Below, piece after piece: positions 7,656 to 15,854 of a stretch of DNA of 42,264 bases (positions within the stretch are counted from its first letter, which is position 1; each line of letters opens with the position of its first letter). A program made the translations under genes and the position numbers. The DNA is taken from NCBI GenBank assembly GCA_964483695.1, contig CAZACZ010000019.1:1-42264 (forward strand), read 5' to 3'. This stretch comes from CAZACZ01 sp964483695 (lineage in GTDB: Bacteria > Deinococcota > Deinococci > Deinococcales > Trueperaceae). The notes under the pieces are model-generated. The model was not told the DNA's origin. It made no database searches and was given only the letters and a program-made list of their open reading frames with translations.

Positions 7656-8980
7656 TCGTCGCTCCAGACGCGGTCGAGCGCCTCGCGCAACGAGCGCACG
7701 CCGTGGTCGAGCTCACGGCCCGCCGGCCCGATCAACCGCGGGTGATCGGCGCGGCGGGCCTCGTCGAGCCGCCTGCCGAGCTGCGCCACCGAGCGCACCT
7801 CGCCCGCCAAGCCGATCTCGCCCACCAACGCGGTGCGCTCCGGCACCGGTCGGTTGGTCACGGCGGAGACCACGGCGACGGCCACCGCCAGGTCGGCGCC
7901 GGGGTCGGTGACGCGCAAGCCGCCTGCCACGTTGACGAAGACGTCGAGCGCTTCGAGCGGCAACTCCAGGCGCCGCTCGACCACCGCCAGCACCACGTCC
8001 ACGCGCCGCGGATCGAGGCCTTGCACCACGCGGCGCGGGGAGGAGTAGGGGCTCTTCGACGCCAGCGCCTGGACTTCCAGGAGCAGCGGCCGCTGCCCTT
8101 CCAGCGCCGCCACCACCACCGAGCCGGGCACGCCGTGCGGCCGTTCGGCGAGGAACGCCTCGCTCGGGTTCGCGACCGCGCGCATGCCCTCGTGCGTCAT
8201 CTCGAAGACACCGACCTCGCCGGCGGGACCGAAGCGGTTCTTGATGGCCCGCAGCACCCGCAACCCGGCTGCCGTCTCCAGCGCGATGGTGGCGTCGACC
8301 ACGTGCTCGATCACCTTGGGCCCGGCGATGGAGCCTTGCTTGGTGACGTGGCCGATGAGCACCAGCGTGCTGCCGCCGGTCTTGGCGGCGTCGACCATCA
8401 AGGCGGTGGCGTCGCGCACCTGCGTGAGGCTGCCCGGCACCGCGCCGTCCTCGGCCACCAGCGTCTGGATGGAGTCCACGATGACCAGGTCCGGTGCCGA
8501 ACTGCGTAGGTGCTCGGCCAGCGCTCGCGCATCGGTCTCGCGCGTCAGGGTCATGCCGCCGGTCAGCCCGAGGCGATCGGCGCGCAGCTTGACCTGCGCC
8601 AGCGACTCCTCGCCGGCGACGTAGAGCACGCTCCGCCCCGCGCGCCCGGCGTGGCGCGCGAGCTGCAGCAGCAGCGTCGATTTGCCGATCCCGGGCTCGC
8701 CCGCCAGCAACACCGCGGAGCCGACCACCCAGCCGCCGCCCAAGACGCGGTCGACTTCCTCGTCCCCGGTGGGGAAGCGGACCAGGCTGGCGTCACGCAC
8801 TTCGTCCAGGGCGACAGGGGCGACTGCGTGCGGGGCATGCGCGCTCGGCCCCGCCGTCGGACGCGGCGGCGCGGCGGCTTCGAGGCTGTCCCAGGCGCCG
8901 CACTGCGGGCAGCGCCCCATCGGCGCGGCGCTGCGAGCGCCACACGAGCGGCACACGTAGGAGGCGGCGACGCGCGCCAC
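7652..8980 (-). CDS. radA: DNA repair protein RadA (Sms)
   Basis: The 442-residue protein has the full RadA layout. The N-terminal zinc finger has Cys at 10, 13, 24 and 27. The RecA-like ATPase has Walker A GEPGIGKS (94-101). The RadA-specific KNRFG motif is at 247-251, and a Lon-protease-like C-terminal domain follows. RadA is a hexameric helicase that drives branch migration and extends D-loops during homologous recombination. The GTG start at 8980 has a GAGAGGT ribosome binding site about 8 nt upstream. It directly abuts the stop of a 40-codon frame (TGA then GTG), so translation may be coupled to that frame. It overlaps the PIN/TRAM gene by 4 nt. Confidence 0.97.
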   Translation of the reverse strand: MARVAASYVCRSCGARSAAPMGRCPQCGAWDSLEAAAPPRPTAGPSAHAPHAVAPVALDEVRDASLVRFPTGDEEVDRVLGGGWVVGSAVLLAGEPGIGKSTLLLQLARHAGRAGRSVLYVAGEESLAQVKLRADRLGLTGGMTLTRETDARALAEHLRSSAPDLVIVDSIQTLVAEDGAVPGSLTQVRDATALMVDAAKTGGSTLVLIGHVTKQGSIAGPKVIEHVVDATIALETAAGLRVLRAIKNRFGPAGEVGVFEMTHEGMRAVANPSEAFLAERPHGVPGSVVVAALEGQRPLLLEVQALASKSPYSSPRRVVQGLDPRRVDVVLAVVERRLELPLEALDVFVNVAGGLRVTDPGADLAVAVAVVSAVTNRPVPERTALVGEIGLAGEVRSVAQLGRRLDEARRADHPRLIGPAGRELDHGVRSLREALDRVWSDE

Positions 8981-9103
8981 TCAGGCCACCTCTCGTGCGC
9001 CGCGCGCCAGGCCCACGAGCGCGCGCCCCGCGAGGCCGCGCTCCATGGCGACAGGCGCCATGGCGGCACGGCAGCGACGGGGCCGGGAAGACGCCCAGGT
9101 CAT
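8981..9103 (-). CDS. Possible 40-residue leader ORF before radA
   Basis: An ATG at 9103 opens a 40-codon frame whose TGA directly touches the radA GTG. It starts MTWASSRPRR and is Arg- and Ala-rich. I recognise no family. The reason to list it is the promoter-like TAGGCT ending 7 nt before the ATG, the same geometry as other apparently leaderless genes in this window. It could be a coupling or leader peptide for radA, or chance in a GC-rich region. The protein itself may be unimportant. Confidence 0.3.
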   Translation of the reverse strand: MTWASSRPRRCRAAMAPVAMERGLAGRALVGLARGAREVA

Positions 9104-9110
9104 GCGGGTA

Positions 9111-9116
9111 AGCCTA
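9111..9116 (-). promoter_or_regulatory. Possible leaderless -10 box before radA
   Basis: TAGGCT on the minus strand lies 7 nt before the ATG at 9103 of the short ORF that abuts radA. No clear -35 is seen. It would also give radA a transcript with about 120 nt upstream. Confidence 0.4.
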
Positions 9117-9193
9117 CCGCTTGCCACCGGGCGGCGTCGTGGTCGAATCGGCACGCGCCGGCGCCGGGCCCCGCGAGCTTCGTCGGAGCGCGA

Positions 9194-11401
9194 TCAGACC
9201 AACGGGACGGGACGCGCGAACACCGTGCGGCCCTCCTCGATGGTGACCAGCAGCGGCTCGGTCGAGCCACGCTCGAGGATCTCGAGCGAGAGGGGATCTT
9301 CGATGTACTCGCGGATGACGCCGCGCAGCGGCCGGGCGCTCTCGCCCTTGGGTAGCCGCTCCACCAGGAAGGCGGGGACCTCTTTCGAGAACGTGACGTG
9401 GATGTCGCGTCCCTGGAGCTCGCGCCGGATCTCCTCGAGCATCTGGTTGGTGATGACCAGGACGTCTTCCTTGGCGAACGTCTCGAACACGATCACCTCG
9501 TCGAGGCGGTCGAGGAACTCCGGGCTGAACAGGCCCTTGAGCGGCACCTCGGGACCCTGGGCGCTACCCTCCTGGAACCCGATGCTGGTCGGCCGGTTGA
9601 AGCCGGTGTTGCTGGTCATGATGAGGATCACGCGCCGGAAGTCGACGGTGCGGCCGAGACCATCGGTGAGGCGGCCGTCGTCGAGCACCTGCAGGAAGGT
9701 GTTGTAGATGTCCGGATGCGCCTTCTCGATCTCGTCGAGCAACACCACGCTGAACGGCTGTCGCCGGACGGCCTCGGTGAGGCGGCCGCCTTGTTCGTGG
9801 CCGACGTACCCGGGAGGCGCGCCGATGAGCTTGCTGATGCTGTGCGACTCCTGGAACTCGCTCATGTCGAGGCGCACCAGCGCCCGCTCGCTGCCGAACA
9901 GCTCGACCGCCAGCTGCTTCGCCAAGAACGTCTTGCCGACGCCGGACGGGCCCACGAACAGGAACGACGCGGCCACGCGGGTGCGTCCGCCTAGGCCGAC
10001 GCGCGCCCGCCGCAACGCCGAGCCGAGCGCCGCGATGGCGCGGCCCTGACCGACGACCGTGCGCTTCAGGTACTCCTCGATGTGCGCCAGCTTCTCGTTG
10101 TCCTGCTCGTCGACGTAGATGCCGCCCCACGAATCGACCACGGCCTCGAGGTCCTCACGGCCCACCACCGGGGTGCCGTCGGGCTCCTCGGCCACCGGGA
10201 ACCCGAGCGACTTGTTCAGGCGCGTGCGAGCCGCGGCCTCGTCGATCAGGTCGATGGCCTTGTCGGGGAAGTTGCGGCCGGGCAGGCTGCGCTCGCCGAA
10301 GCGCACGGCCAGCTCGAGCATCTCGCGTGGGATCACGACGCCGTGATGCGCTTCGTACTTCTCGCGCAGGCCCACCAGGATCTCGAGCGACTCCTCGGGC
10401 GATGGCTCGAGCACGATCACCGGCTGGAAGCGCCGTTCCAAGGCAGCATCCTTCTCGACGTACCGGTGGTACTCGCCGGTGGTAGTTGCGCCGATGACCT
10501 GCACCTCGCCGCGGGAGAGCGGCGGTTTGAGGATGTTGGCCGCGTCGAGCGTCCCTTCGGCCCCGCCCGCCCCGACGAGGGTGTGCAGCTCGTCGATGAA
10601 CGCCACCACGCGCGCGTTGCGAAGCTCCTCGATGATCTGCCGCAGGCGCTCCTCGAACTCGCCGCGGTACTTGGTGCCGGCCACGACGTTGCTGAGGTCG
10701 ATGGAGAGCACCCGCACGTTGGCCAGGTTGGGAGGCACGCGGCCCTCCACGATGGCCTGCGCCAGCCCCTCCACGATGGCGGTCTTGCCGACACCGGGTT
10801 CCCCGATCAGCACCGGGTTGTTCTTGGTGCGGCGCGACAGGATCTGGATGACGCGGCGGATCTCCTCGGTGCGGCCGATGACCGGGTCGAGCTTGCCGTC
10901 GCGCGCCTCGCGCGTGAGGTCGCGGGCGTACTCGTCGAGGAACGGGGTGTTGACGGTCTCGGCTTGGTTCTTCGGGTCGGCCGCGGCGAGGATGCGCCAG
11001 CGCACGGTGTCGACGTCGCGCGTGAGGTTCTGCAGGATGCGGTACGCCACGCCGTCGCCTTCGCGGATGATGCCGAGCAGGATGTGCTCGGTGGCGATGA
11101 CGTTGGAACCGAGGCTGCGCGCTTCGGAGCCGGCGAGCTCCATGACGCGGCGGGCGCGCGGCGTGATGGCGGCGGCCTCGTTCTTCGGCAAGCCGTCGCC
11201 GCGCCCCACCATCTCTTCGACTTGACGCCGGAAGGTGTCCAGCGCGGCCCCGAACTCGGCGAGCACCTTGCTGGCGGTGCCGCCTTCGCGCATCAGACCA
11301 AGGAGCAGGTGCTCCGGACCGATCATGGCGTGCCCAAGACGACTGCCCTCTTCGCGGGCGAAGTGGAACACGAGCCGGGCTCTGTCGTCGTACCTGTTCA
11401 C
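9194..11401 (-). CDS. clpC: AAA+ chaperone ClpC without the middle domain
   Basis: The 735-residue protein is a Hsp100/ClpC unfoldase that feeds substrates to ClpP. It has a double Clp N-domain (about 1-140), a D1 AAA module with Walker A GEPGVGKT (200-207), and a D2 module with Walker A GPSGVGKT (484-491). Both pore loops are present (KYRGEFEE in D1, GYVG in D2). Canonical ClpC carries a coiled-coil/UVR middle domain between D1 and D2; here only about 20 residues (393-412) occupy that place, explaining the short length. An IGF in D2 may be the ClpP-binding loop. The GTG start has GGGAGG upstream. No ctsR, mcsA or mcsB is adjacent. It is the first gene before radA and the PIN/TRAM gene. Confidence 0.95.
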   Translation of the reverse strand: MNRYDDRARLVFHFAREEGSRLGHAMIGPEHLLLGLMREGGTASKVLAEFGAALDTFRRQVEEMVGRGDGLPKNEAAAITPRARRVMELAGSEARSLGSNVIATEHILLGIIREGDGVAYRILQNLTRDVDTVRWRILAAADPKNQAETVNTPFLDEYARDLTREARDGKLDPVIGRTEEIRRVIQILSRRTKNNPVLIGEPGVGKTAIVEGLAQAIVEGRVPPNLANVRVLSIDLSNVVAGTKYRGEFEERLRQIIEELRNARVVAFIDELHTLVGAGGAEGTLDAANILKPPLSRGEVQVIGATTTGEYHRYVEKDAALERRFQPVIVLEPSPEESLEILVGLREKYEAHHGVVIPREMLELAVRFGERSLPGRNFPDKAIDLIDEAAARTRLNKSLGFPVAEEPDGTPVVGREDLEAVVDSWGGIYVDEQDNEKLAHIEEYLKRTVVGQGRAIAALGSALRRARVGLGGRTRVAASFLFVGPSGVGKTFLAKQLAVELFGSERALVRLDMSEFQESHSISKLIGAPPGYVGHEQGGRLTEAVRRQPFSVVLLDEIEKAHPDIYNTFLQVLDDGRLTDGLGRTVDFRRVILIMTSNTGFNRPTSIGFQEGSAQGPEVPLKGLFSPEFLDRLDEVIVFETFAKEDVLVITNQMLEEIRRELQGRDIHVTFSKEVPAFLVERLPKGESARPLRGVIREYIEDPLSLEILERGSTEPLLVTIEEGRTVFARPVPLV

Positions 11402-11477
11402 GGCGTCCTCCCGCCCCGTGGGGCGAACGGCGAGGTCGAGCGGTAGGGAAGGCGCGGAGGGCGCCGCCGAGGCATGG

Positions 11478-11487
11478 TGCTATAGTA
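11478..11487. promoter_or_regulatory. Overlapping divergent -10 elements, clpC / glyQ
   Basis: On the plus strand TG-C-TATAGT (11478-11486) is an extended -10 for glyQ. On the minus strand TACTAT (11482-11487) in nearly the same bases can serve clpC. No -35 close to consensus is visible on either side. Predicted leaders are about 100 nt (glyQ) and 75 nt (clpC). Confidence 0.55.
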
Positions 11488-11595
11488 CCCGCCTGACGTG
11501 AGGGCCCTTAGGACGTCCGTTACGTTTCCTTCCAGCAGGGCCGAGCGCCGCCGAACGCTGCCATCACGCACACCGCCACTGTCCTGAGGGGACGC

Positions 11596-12465
11596 ATGCG
11601 CTTCCAAGATCTCGTCTTCACGCTCGACCGCTTCTGGGCCGACCGCGGCTGCGTCATCGCGCCGCCGCACGACACCGAGGTCGGCGCCGGCACCTTCTAC
11701 CCCACGACGTTCCTGCGCGCGTTGGGACCAGCCCCCTGGCGGGTGGCGGGCCTGGCGCCCAGCCGGCGCCCGACCGACGGCCGTTACGGCGACAACCCGT
11801 ACCGCTTCCAGTTCTTCTACCAGTACCAGGTGGTGCTCAAGCCGTCGCCGCTCGACGTGCAGCAGACCTACCTCGACTCGCTCTACGCGCTCGGCATCGA
11901 TCCTGCAGCGCACGACATCCGCTTCGTCGAGGACAACTGGGAGTCGCCCACGCTGGGCGCTTGGGGCCTGGGGTGGGAGGTGTGGATGGACGGGATGGAG
12001 ATCACCCAGTTCACCTACTTCCAACAGGTCGGCGGCTTCGACTGCAAGCCGGTGTCGGTCGAGCTCACCTACGGCATGGAGCGCTTGGCGATGTACCTCC
12101 AGGACGTGCGCCACGGCTTCGACGTGGAGGTCGCTGAGGGCGTGACCATGGGCGACCTGCGGCGTGATTTCGAGGAGCAGCACAGCCGGTACAACTTCGA
12201 AGAGAGCGACCCCGAACTGCAGCGCACCCTGTTCGACCGGTTCGAAGCGGAGGCCAAGCGGCTGATCGGCCTCGGCCTGCTGTACCCGGGCTACGAGTTC
12301 GTGCTGAAGTGCTCGCACGCGTTCAACCTGCTCGACGCCCGTGGCGTGCTGTCGCACACCGAGCGCCAGGGCTACGTGCAGCGCGTGCGGCGGCTCGCCG
12401 AGGCCAGCGCGCGCGCCTACCTGGTTGGCATCGGTGAGCTCGAGCCGACCGCGAGAGGTGCCTGA
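11596..12465 (+). CDS. glyQ: Glycyl-tRNA synthetase alpha subunit
   Basis: The 289-residue protein is the catalytic alpha chain of the alpha2beta2 bacterial GlyRS, which charges tRNA-Gly. Highly conserved stretches are present: FQDLVFTLDRFW at the N-terminus, GAGTFYPTTFLRALG, PYRFQFFYQYQVVLKPSP, and FVEDNWESPTLGAWGLGWEVW. The length is normal for the family. The ATG has a GAGGGG site a few bases upstream. The gene is separated by one base from glyS, so the two subunits are cotranscribed. The 100-nt leader has no T-box signature. Cultured Deinococcus and Thermus use the unrelated alpha2 GlyRS, so the type is informative for placing the organism. Confidence 0.98.
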   Translation: MRFQDLVFTLDRFWADRGCVIAPPHDTEVGAGTFYPTTFLRALGPAPWRVAGLAPSRRPTDGRYGDNPYRFQFFYQYQVVLKPSPLDVQQTYLDSLYALGIDPAAHDIRFVEDNWESPTLGAWGLGWEVWMDGMEITQFTYFQQVGGFDCKPVSVELTYGMERLAMYLQDVRHGFDVEVAEGVTMGDLRRDFEEQHSRYNFEESDPELQRTLFDRFEAEAKRLIGLGLLYPGYEFVLKCSHAFNLLDARGVLSHTERQGYVQRVRRLAEASARAYLVGIGELEPTARGA

Positions 12466-12466
12466 C

Positions 12467-14626
12467 ATGGCCGACCTGCTGTTCGAGATCGGCACCGAGG
12501 AGCTCCCGAGCTGGTACGTGGACGAGGGAAGCGCCGCGCTGCGCACCCTCGTGCGCGAACGCCTGGACGCCGTCGACCTGCCGGCGACGGAGCTGCACCG
12601 CTTCGGCACGCCGCGCCGCCTGGCCGTGATCGCGCGCGGTCTGCCGGAGCGCAGCGCCGAGCGCGTCGAGGAACGCCGCGGTCCGCCCGCCTCGGTCGCG
12701 TTCGACGCGGGAGGCGCCCCCACCAAGGCGGCGCACGCGTTCGCCCAGGCCTGCGGCGTCGACGTCGCGGCGCTCGAGGTGCGCGACACCGACAAGGGCA
12801 GCTACCTCTTCGCCGGCGTGCGCCGTGGCGGCGTGCCCGCCGCCGACGTGCTGCCCGCTCTGTTGGCGCAGATCGTCGCCGACCTGCCGGCGCCGCGCAA
12901 GATGCGCTGGGCCGAAGAGCCGACGCCGTTCCTGCGGCCGGTTTCGTGGCTGCTGGCGTTGCTCGACGAAGAGCCGCTGGCGGTGGAAGCGGCCGGGGTG
13001 CGGTCCGGCCGCACCACCCGGGGCCACCGCTTCCTGGCGCCCGACGAGGTGCGGGTGCGCGCGCCCGGGGTCTACGCCGAGGTGTTGCGGCAACGCTCGG
13101 TGATCGCCGAGCGCGGGGAGCGCCGCGCGGCGACGCTGGAGGCGGTGCGCGCCACCGCCGAGGCGGCCGGGCTGGCGCCCTATCACGACGACGCCTTGTT
13201 GGACGAGGTGACCGACTTGGTGGAGTGGCCGTTCCCGGTGCTCGGCGCGTTCGACGAGCGCTACCTAGAGCTCCCCGACGAGGTGCTGGCGACCGTGATG
13301 ATCAAGCACCAGCGGTTCTTCCCGACCCGGGTGGGCGGAGCGGACGGAGCGTTGGCGCGGCACTTCGTCGGCGTCTCCAACAACCGCGTCGATGACGTCG
13401 CGTTGGTGCGCAAGGGCTACGAAGGGGTGCTGGCCGGCCGGCTATACGACGCGCGCTTCTTCTGGGACAGCGACTTGCGCAAGAGCCTGTCGCAGCACGC
13501 CTGGGGCCTGGCCGGCATCGCGTTCCAGAAGGAGCTCGGCTCGATGGCGGACAAGACCGCCCGGGTGGGCACGGTGGCGCGGCAGATCGCCGATGCGGTG
13601 GCGATCGACCCCGCCGAGACGGAGGCGCTGGTGGAGGCGCTCCCGGTGTTCCGCGCCGACCTGGCCAGCGACATGGTCTACGAGTTCCCCGAACTCGAAG
13701 GGGTGATGGCACGCGCCTACGCTCTGGCCGAGGGGATGCCGGCGGCCGCCGCCGACGCGCTGCTGGGCGGGGTGCTGCCGCGCAGCCACGTCGACGACGT
13801 CCCGGCCACGCCGGCGGGGGCGGTGCTCTCGGTCGCCGACCGGCTGGACAAGTTGGTCGGCTTCTTCGCGCTGGATAAGCGCCCGTCCGGCTCGGCCGAT
13901 CCGTTCGCGTTGCGCCGCGACGGCCTGGCGGTGGCGCGCGTCGCCGCCGCCCACGGTTGGCAAGTGCCGGTATCGGTGCTGGTGGCGGCGGCCGCCGCCG
14001 GCTACCGCGACGGGCCGGCGCAGGTCACCGAGGCGACCGAGCGCGACGTCACGGCGTTCGTGTGGGACCGCGTCTCCTCGCTGCTGTTGGAGCAGGGGAC
14101 GGCGGTGCCGGTGGTGCGGGCTGCGGTGGCGGGCAGCCGCAGCGTCATCGGCGCGGCGCGCCGCACGGTGCTGCTGCGCACGCTGATGGAGCGCCCCGAC
14201 TTCGCCGACCTGATGGCGCTGTACAAGCGCGCCGCCAACCTCGCCAAGGCGGCCGAGCCCGCCGACGTCGCCGGGGACGGCCCGCCCGAGACGCGGGTCC
14301 GCTCCGAGGCGTTCCGGGAACCGCAGGAAGCTCCGTTGCTGCGCGCGCTGCCCGACGCTAGGGCCGGCGCCGAGGCGCTGGTGGCCACCGCCTCGCACGA
14401 CCTGCCGGCGTGGGACCTGGCGCGCCCGGCGCCCGCCGCGCTCGCCGGCCTGGACGAGGCGGTGGCGCGGGTGGTGAACCTCAAGGCGCCGCTCGACGCC
14501 TTCTTGGACGGCGTGCTGGTGATGGCCGAGGACACCGCGGTGCGGCGCAACCGCTTGCTGCTGCTGACGGCGGTGGTCGACGTGTTGCGGCACCTGGGTG
14601 CCCTGGAGGAACTCGAGGGCGCCTGA
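12467..14626 (+). CDS. glyS: Glycyl-tRNA synthetase beta subunit
   Basis: The 719-residue protein is the tRNA-binding beta chain of GlyRS. It opens with the diagnostic LLFEIGTEELPS. The central KHQRFFP motif is present, as are F-W-D-S-D and the GLAGIAFQKELGS region. A DALR-type anticodon-binding C-terminus ends with KAPLDAFLDGVLVM. The ATG at 12467 follows the glyQ stop by one base; GAGAGGTG lies in the end of glyQ as ribosome binding site. An in-frame extension into glyQ exists but has no support. Downstream is a strong hairpin at 14738. Confidence 0.97.
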   Translation: MADLLFEIGTEELPSWYVDEGSAALRTLVRERLDAVDLPATELHRFGTPRRLAVIARGLPERSAERVEERRGPPASVAFDAGGAPTKAAHAFAQACGVDVAALEVRDTDKGSYLFAGVRRGGVPAADVLPALLAQIVADLPAPRKMRWAEEPTPFLRPVSWLLALLDEEPLAVEAAGVRSGRTTRGHRFLAPDEVRVRAPGVYAEVLRQRSVIAERGERRAATLEAVRATAEAAGLAPYHDDALLDEVTDLVEWPFPVLGAFDERYLELPDEVLATVMIKHQRFFPTRVGGADGALARHFVGVSNNRVDDVALVRKGYEGVLAGRLYDARFFWDSDLRKSLSQHAWGLAGIAFQKELGSMADKTARVGTVARQIADAVAIDPAETEALVEALPVFRADLASDMVYEFPELEGVMARAYALAEGMPAAAADALLGGVLPRSHVDDVPATPAGAVLSVADRLDKLVGFFALDKRPSGSADPFALRRDGLAVARVAAAHGWQVPVSVLVAAAAAGYRDGPAQVTEATERDVTAFVWDRVSSLLLEQGTAVPVVRAAVAGSRSVIGAARRTVLLRTLMERPDFADLMALYKRAANLAKAAEPADVAGDGPPETRVRSEAFREPQEAPLLRALPDARAGAEALVATASHDLPAWDLARPAPAALAGLDEAVARVVNLKAPLDAFLDGVLVMAEDTAVRRNRLLLLTAVVDVLRHLGALEELEGA

Positions 14627-14737
14627 CCCCGAGCCGATGCGGGGCCCTCGGTCCGGTCGCCGGCGCGACGACCGCCGGGCAGCGCCGCGGTGCCCGGCCA
14701 CCGCGAGGCGGCAACGAGCACGACGAACCTGCAACGA

Positions 14738-14770
14738 GACGGTCCCCGTGGGCGAACCACGGGGACCGTC
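14738..14770. terminator. Perfect 14-bp hairpin between convergent glyS and tRNA-Leu
   Basis: Arms 14738-14751 (GACGGTCCCCGTGG) and 14757-14770 are perfect complements around a 5-base GCGAA loop. It lies after glyS on the plus strand and after tRNA-Leu on the minus strand, where a two-way terminator is expected. There is no U-tract on either side, so it may be a processing or pausing structure rather than a classic intrinsic terminator. Confidence 0.6.
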
Positions 14771-14781
14771 GTCGTGCTGGC

Positions 14782-14868
14782 TGGTGCCGAAGGTGGGACT
14801 TGAACCCACACGTCCTTGCGGACACATGACCCTGAATCATGCGCGTCTACCGATTCCGCCACTTCGGC
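14782..14868 (-). tRNA. tRNA-Leu (anticodon CAG)
   Basis: The minus strand gives a class II tRNA. The acceptor GCCGAAG pairs with CTTCGGC, followed by A and an encoded CCA. The anticodon stem CATGA/TCATG has loop TTCAGGG with anticodon CAG. The long variable arm forms a TGTCC/GGACG-type stem, and the T arm is GTGGG-TTCAAGT-CCCAC. Confidence 0.97.
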
Positions 14869-14921
14869 GAGGGGCCACCAGGAGCGACCCGGGGGGCGAG
14901 CGCACGCGCCAGCGAGTACGG

Positions 14922-14949
14922 AGTGTACCACACGCGTACGCCTTCGCAA
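14922..14949 (-). promoter_or_regulatory. Promoter of tRNA-Leu
   Basis: On the minus strand TTGCGA (14944-14949) and TACACT (14922-14927) are 16 bases apart. The predicted start site lies about 47 nt before the mature tRNA 5' end. Confidence 0.6.
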
Positions 14950-15022
14950 GGGGCCAGGACGCCGCGCCGTTGCGGGTATGGTGACGCCCGAGACCCGCGC
15001 CGCCGGCCGACCAGGAGGAGCC

Positions 15023-15838
15023 ATGGATGCGAACAGAAACGCGACGACGGACGAGGCGCGGCGGCGCGGCGAAGCCGCGCCCGACGGGGCAGTCGCGTTG
15101 GTGACGGGCGCCGCCAGCGGCATCGGTCGCGCCTGCGCCGAGGCGTTGGCGCGGTCCGGGTACCGCGTGGCCATCACGGACATCGACGTGGAAGCCGGTC
15201 GGGCGTCGGCGCGCGAGGCGAACGCCGTCTTCGTGCCGGCCGACCTGGCGACCGCGGACGGTTGCCGCGCGGCGGTCGACGGCACCCTCGCCGCCTACGG
15301 GGCGCTCGACGTGCTGGTGTGCAACGCCGGCTTCCAGCACATCGACCCGATCCCCGACTTCGCCGAGGAGGTGTGGCAGCGCATGCTTGCGGTCATGCTG
15401 ACCGCCCCCTTCCTGCTGACCAAGTACGCCTGGGACGCGCTCCGGCGCAGCGGCCGGGGGCGGGTGGTGCACATGGGCAGCGCGCACTCGCTCGCCGCCA
15501 GTCCGTACAAGGTGGGGTACGTCAGCGCCAAGCACGGCTTGGTCGGGCTAGCGCGCGTCACCGCGCTCGAGGGGGGCCCGCACGGCATCACCTGCAACGT
15601 GGTGGCGCCCGCCTACGTGCGCACCCCGCTGGTGGAGAAGCAGATCGCGGATCAGGCGCGCACCCGTGGCATCACGCACGCCGAGGTCGAGGAGAAGGTG
15701 CTGCTCGAGAACGCCGCCATCAAGCGGCTGCTGGAGCCGGCCGACGTCGCGGCGCTGGTCGTCTACCTGGTGTCGGAAGCCGCCTGGGGCGTGACGGGCA
15801 GCGTGCAGTCGATCGACCTCGGCTGGACCGCCCGCTGA
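15023..15838 (+). CDS. SDR-family 3-hydroxybutyrate dehydrogenase-like protein
   Basis: The 271-residue protein is a classical short-chain dehydrogenase. It has the NAD(P)-binding TGAASGIG (28-35), NAG (101-103), and the catalytic set Ser153, Tyr166 and Lys170 (YVSAK). Two regions point to D-3-hydroxybutyrate dehydrogenase, which interconverts 3-hydroxybutyrate and acetoacetate: NAGFQHIDPI, and RTPLVEKQIADQARTRGI near the substrate lid. The start is fixed by AGGAGGAG just upstream of the ATG; an upstream in-frame GTG at 14981 is less likely. A TATGGT at 14977-14982 may be the -10. The gene is alone, converging on the M29 peptidase with a 16-base gap. Another SDR activity cannot be excluded. 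Confidence 0.85.
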   Translation: MDANRNATTDEARRRGEAAPDGAVALVTGAASGIGRACAEALARSGYRVAITDIDVEAGRASAREANAVFVPADLATADGCRAAVDGTLAAYGALDVLVCNAGFQHIDPIPDFAEEVWQRMLAVMLTAPFLLTKYAWDALRRSGRGRVVHMGSAHSLAASPYKVGYVSAKHGLVGLARVTALEGGPHGITCNVVAPAYVRTPLVEKQIADQARTRGITHAEVEEKVLLENAAIKRLLEPADVAALVVYLVSEAAWGVTGSVQSIDLGWTAR

Positions 15839-15854
15839 GGCGCGTCCGCGCCGG

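Noticed and set aside
11488..11595. A glycine T-box or riboswitch in the glyQ leader
   Set aside because: The leader is only about 100 nt and lacks the T-box consensus and a terminator/antiterminator pair.
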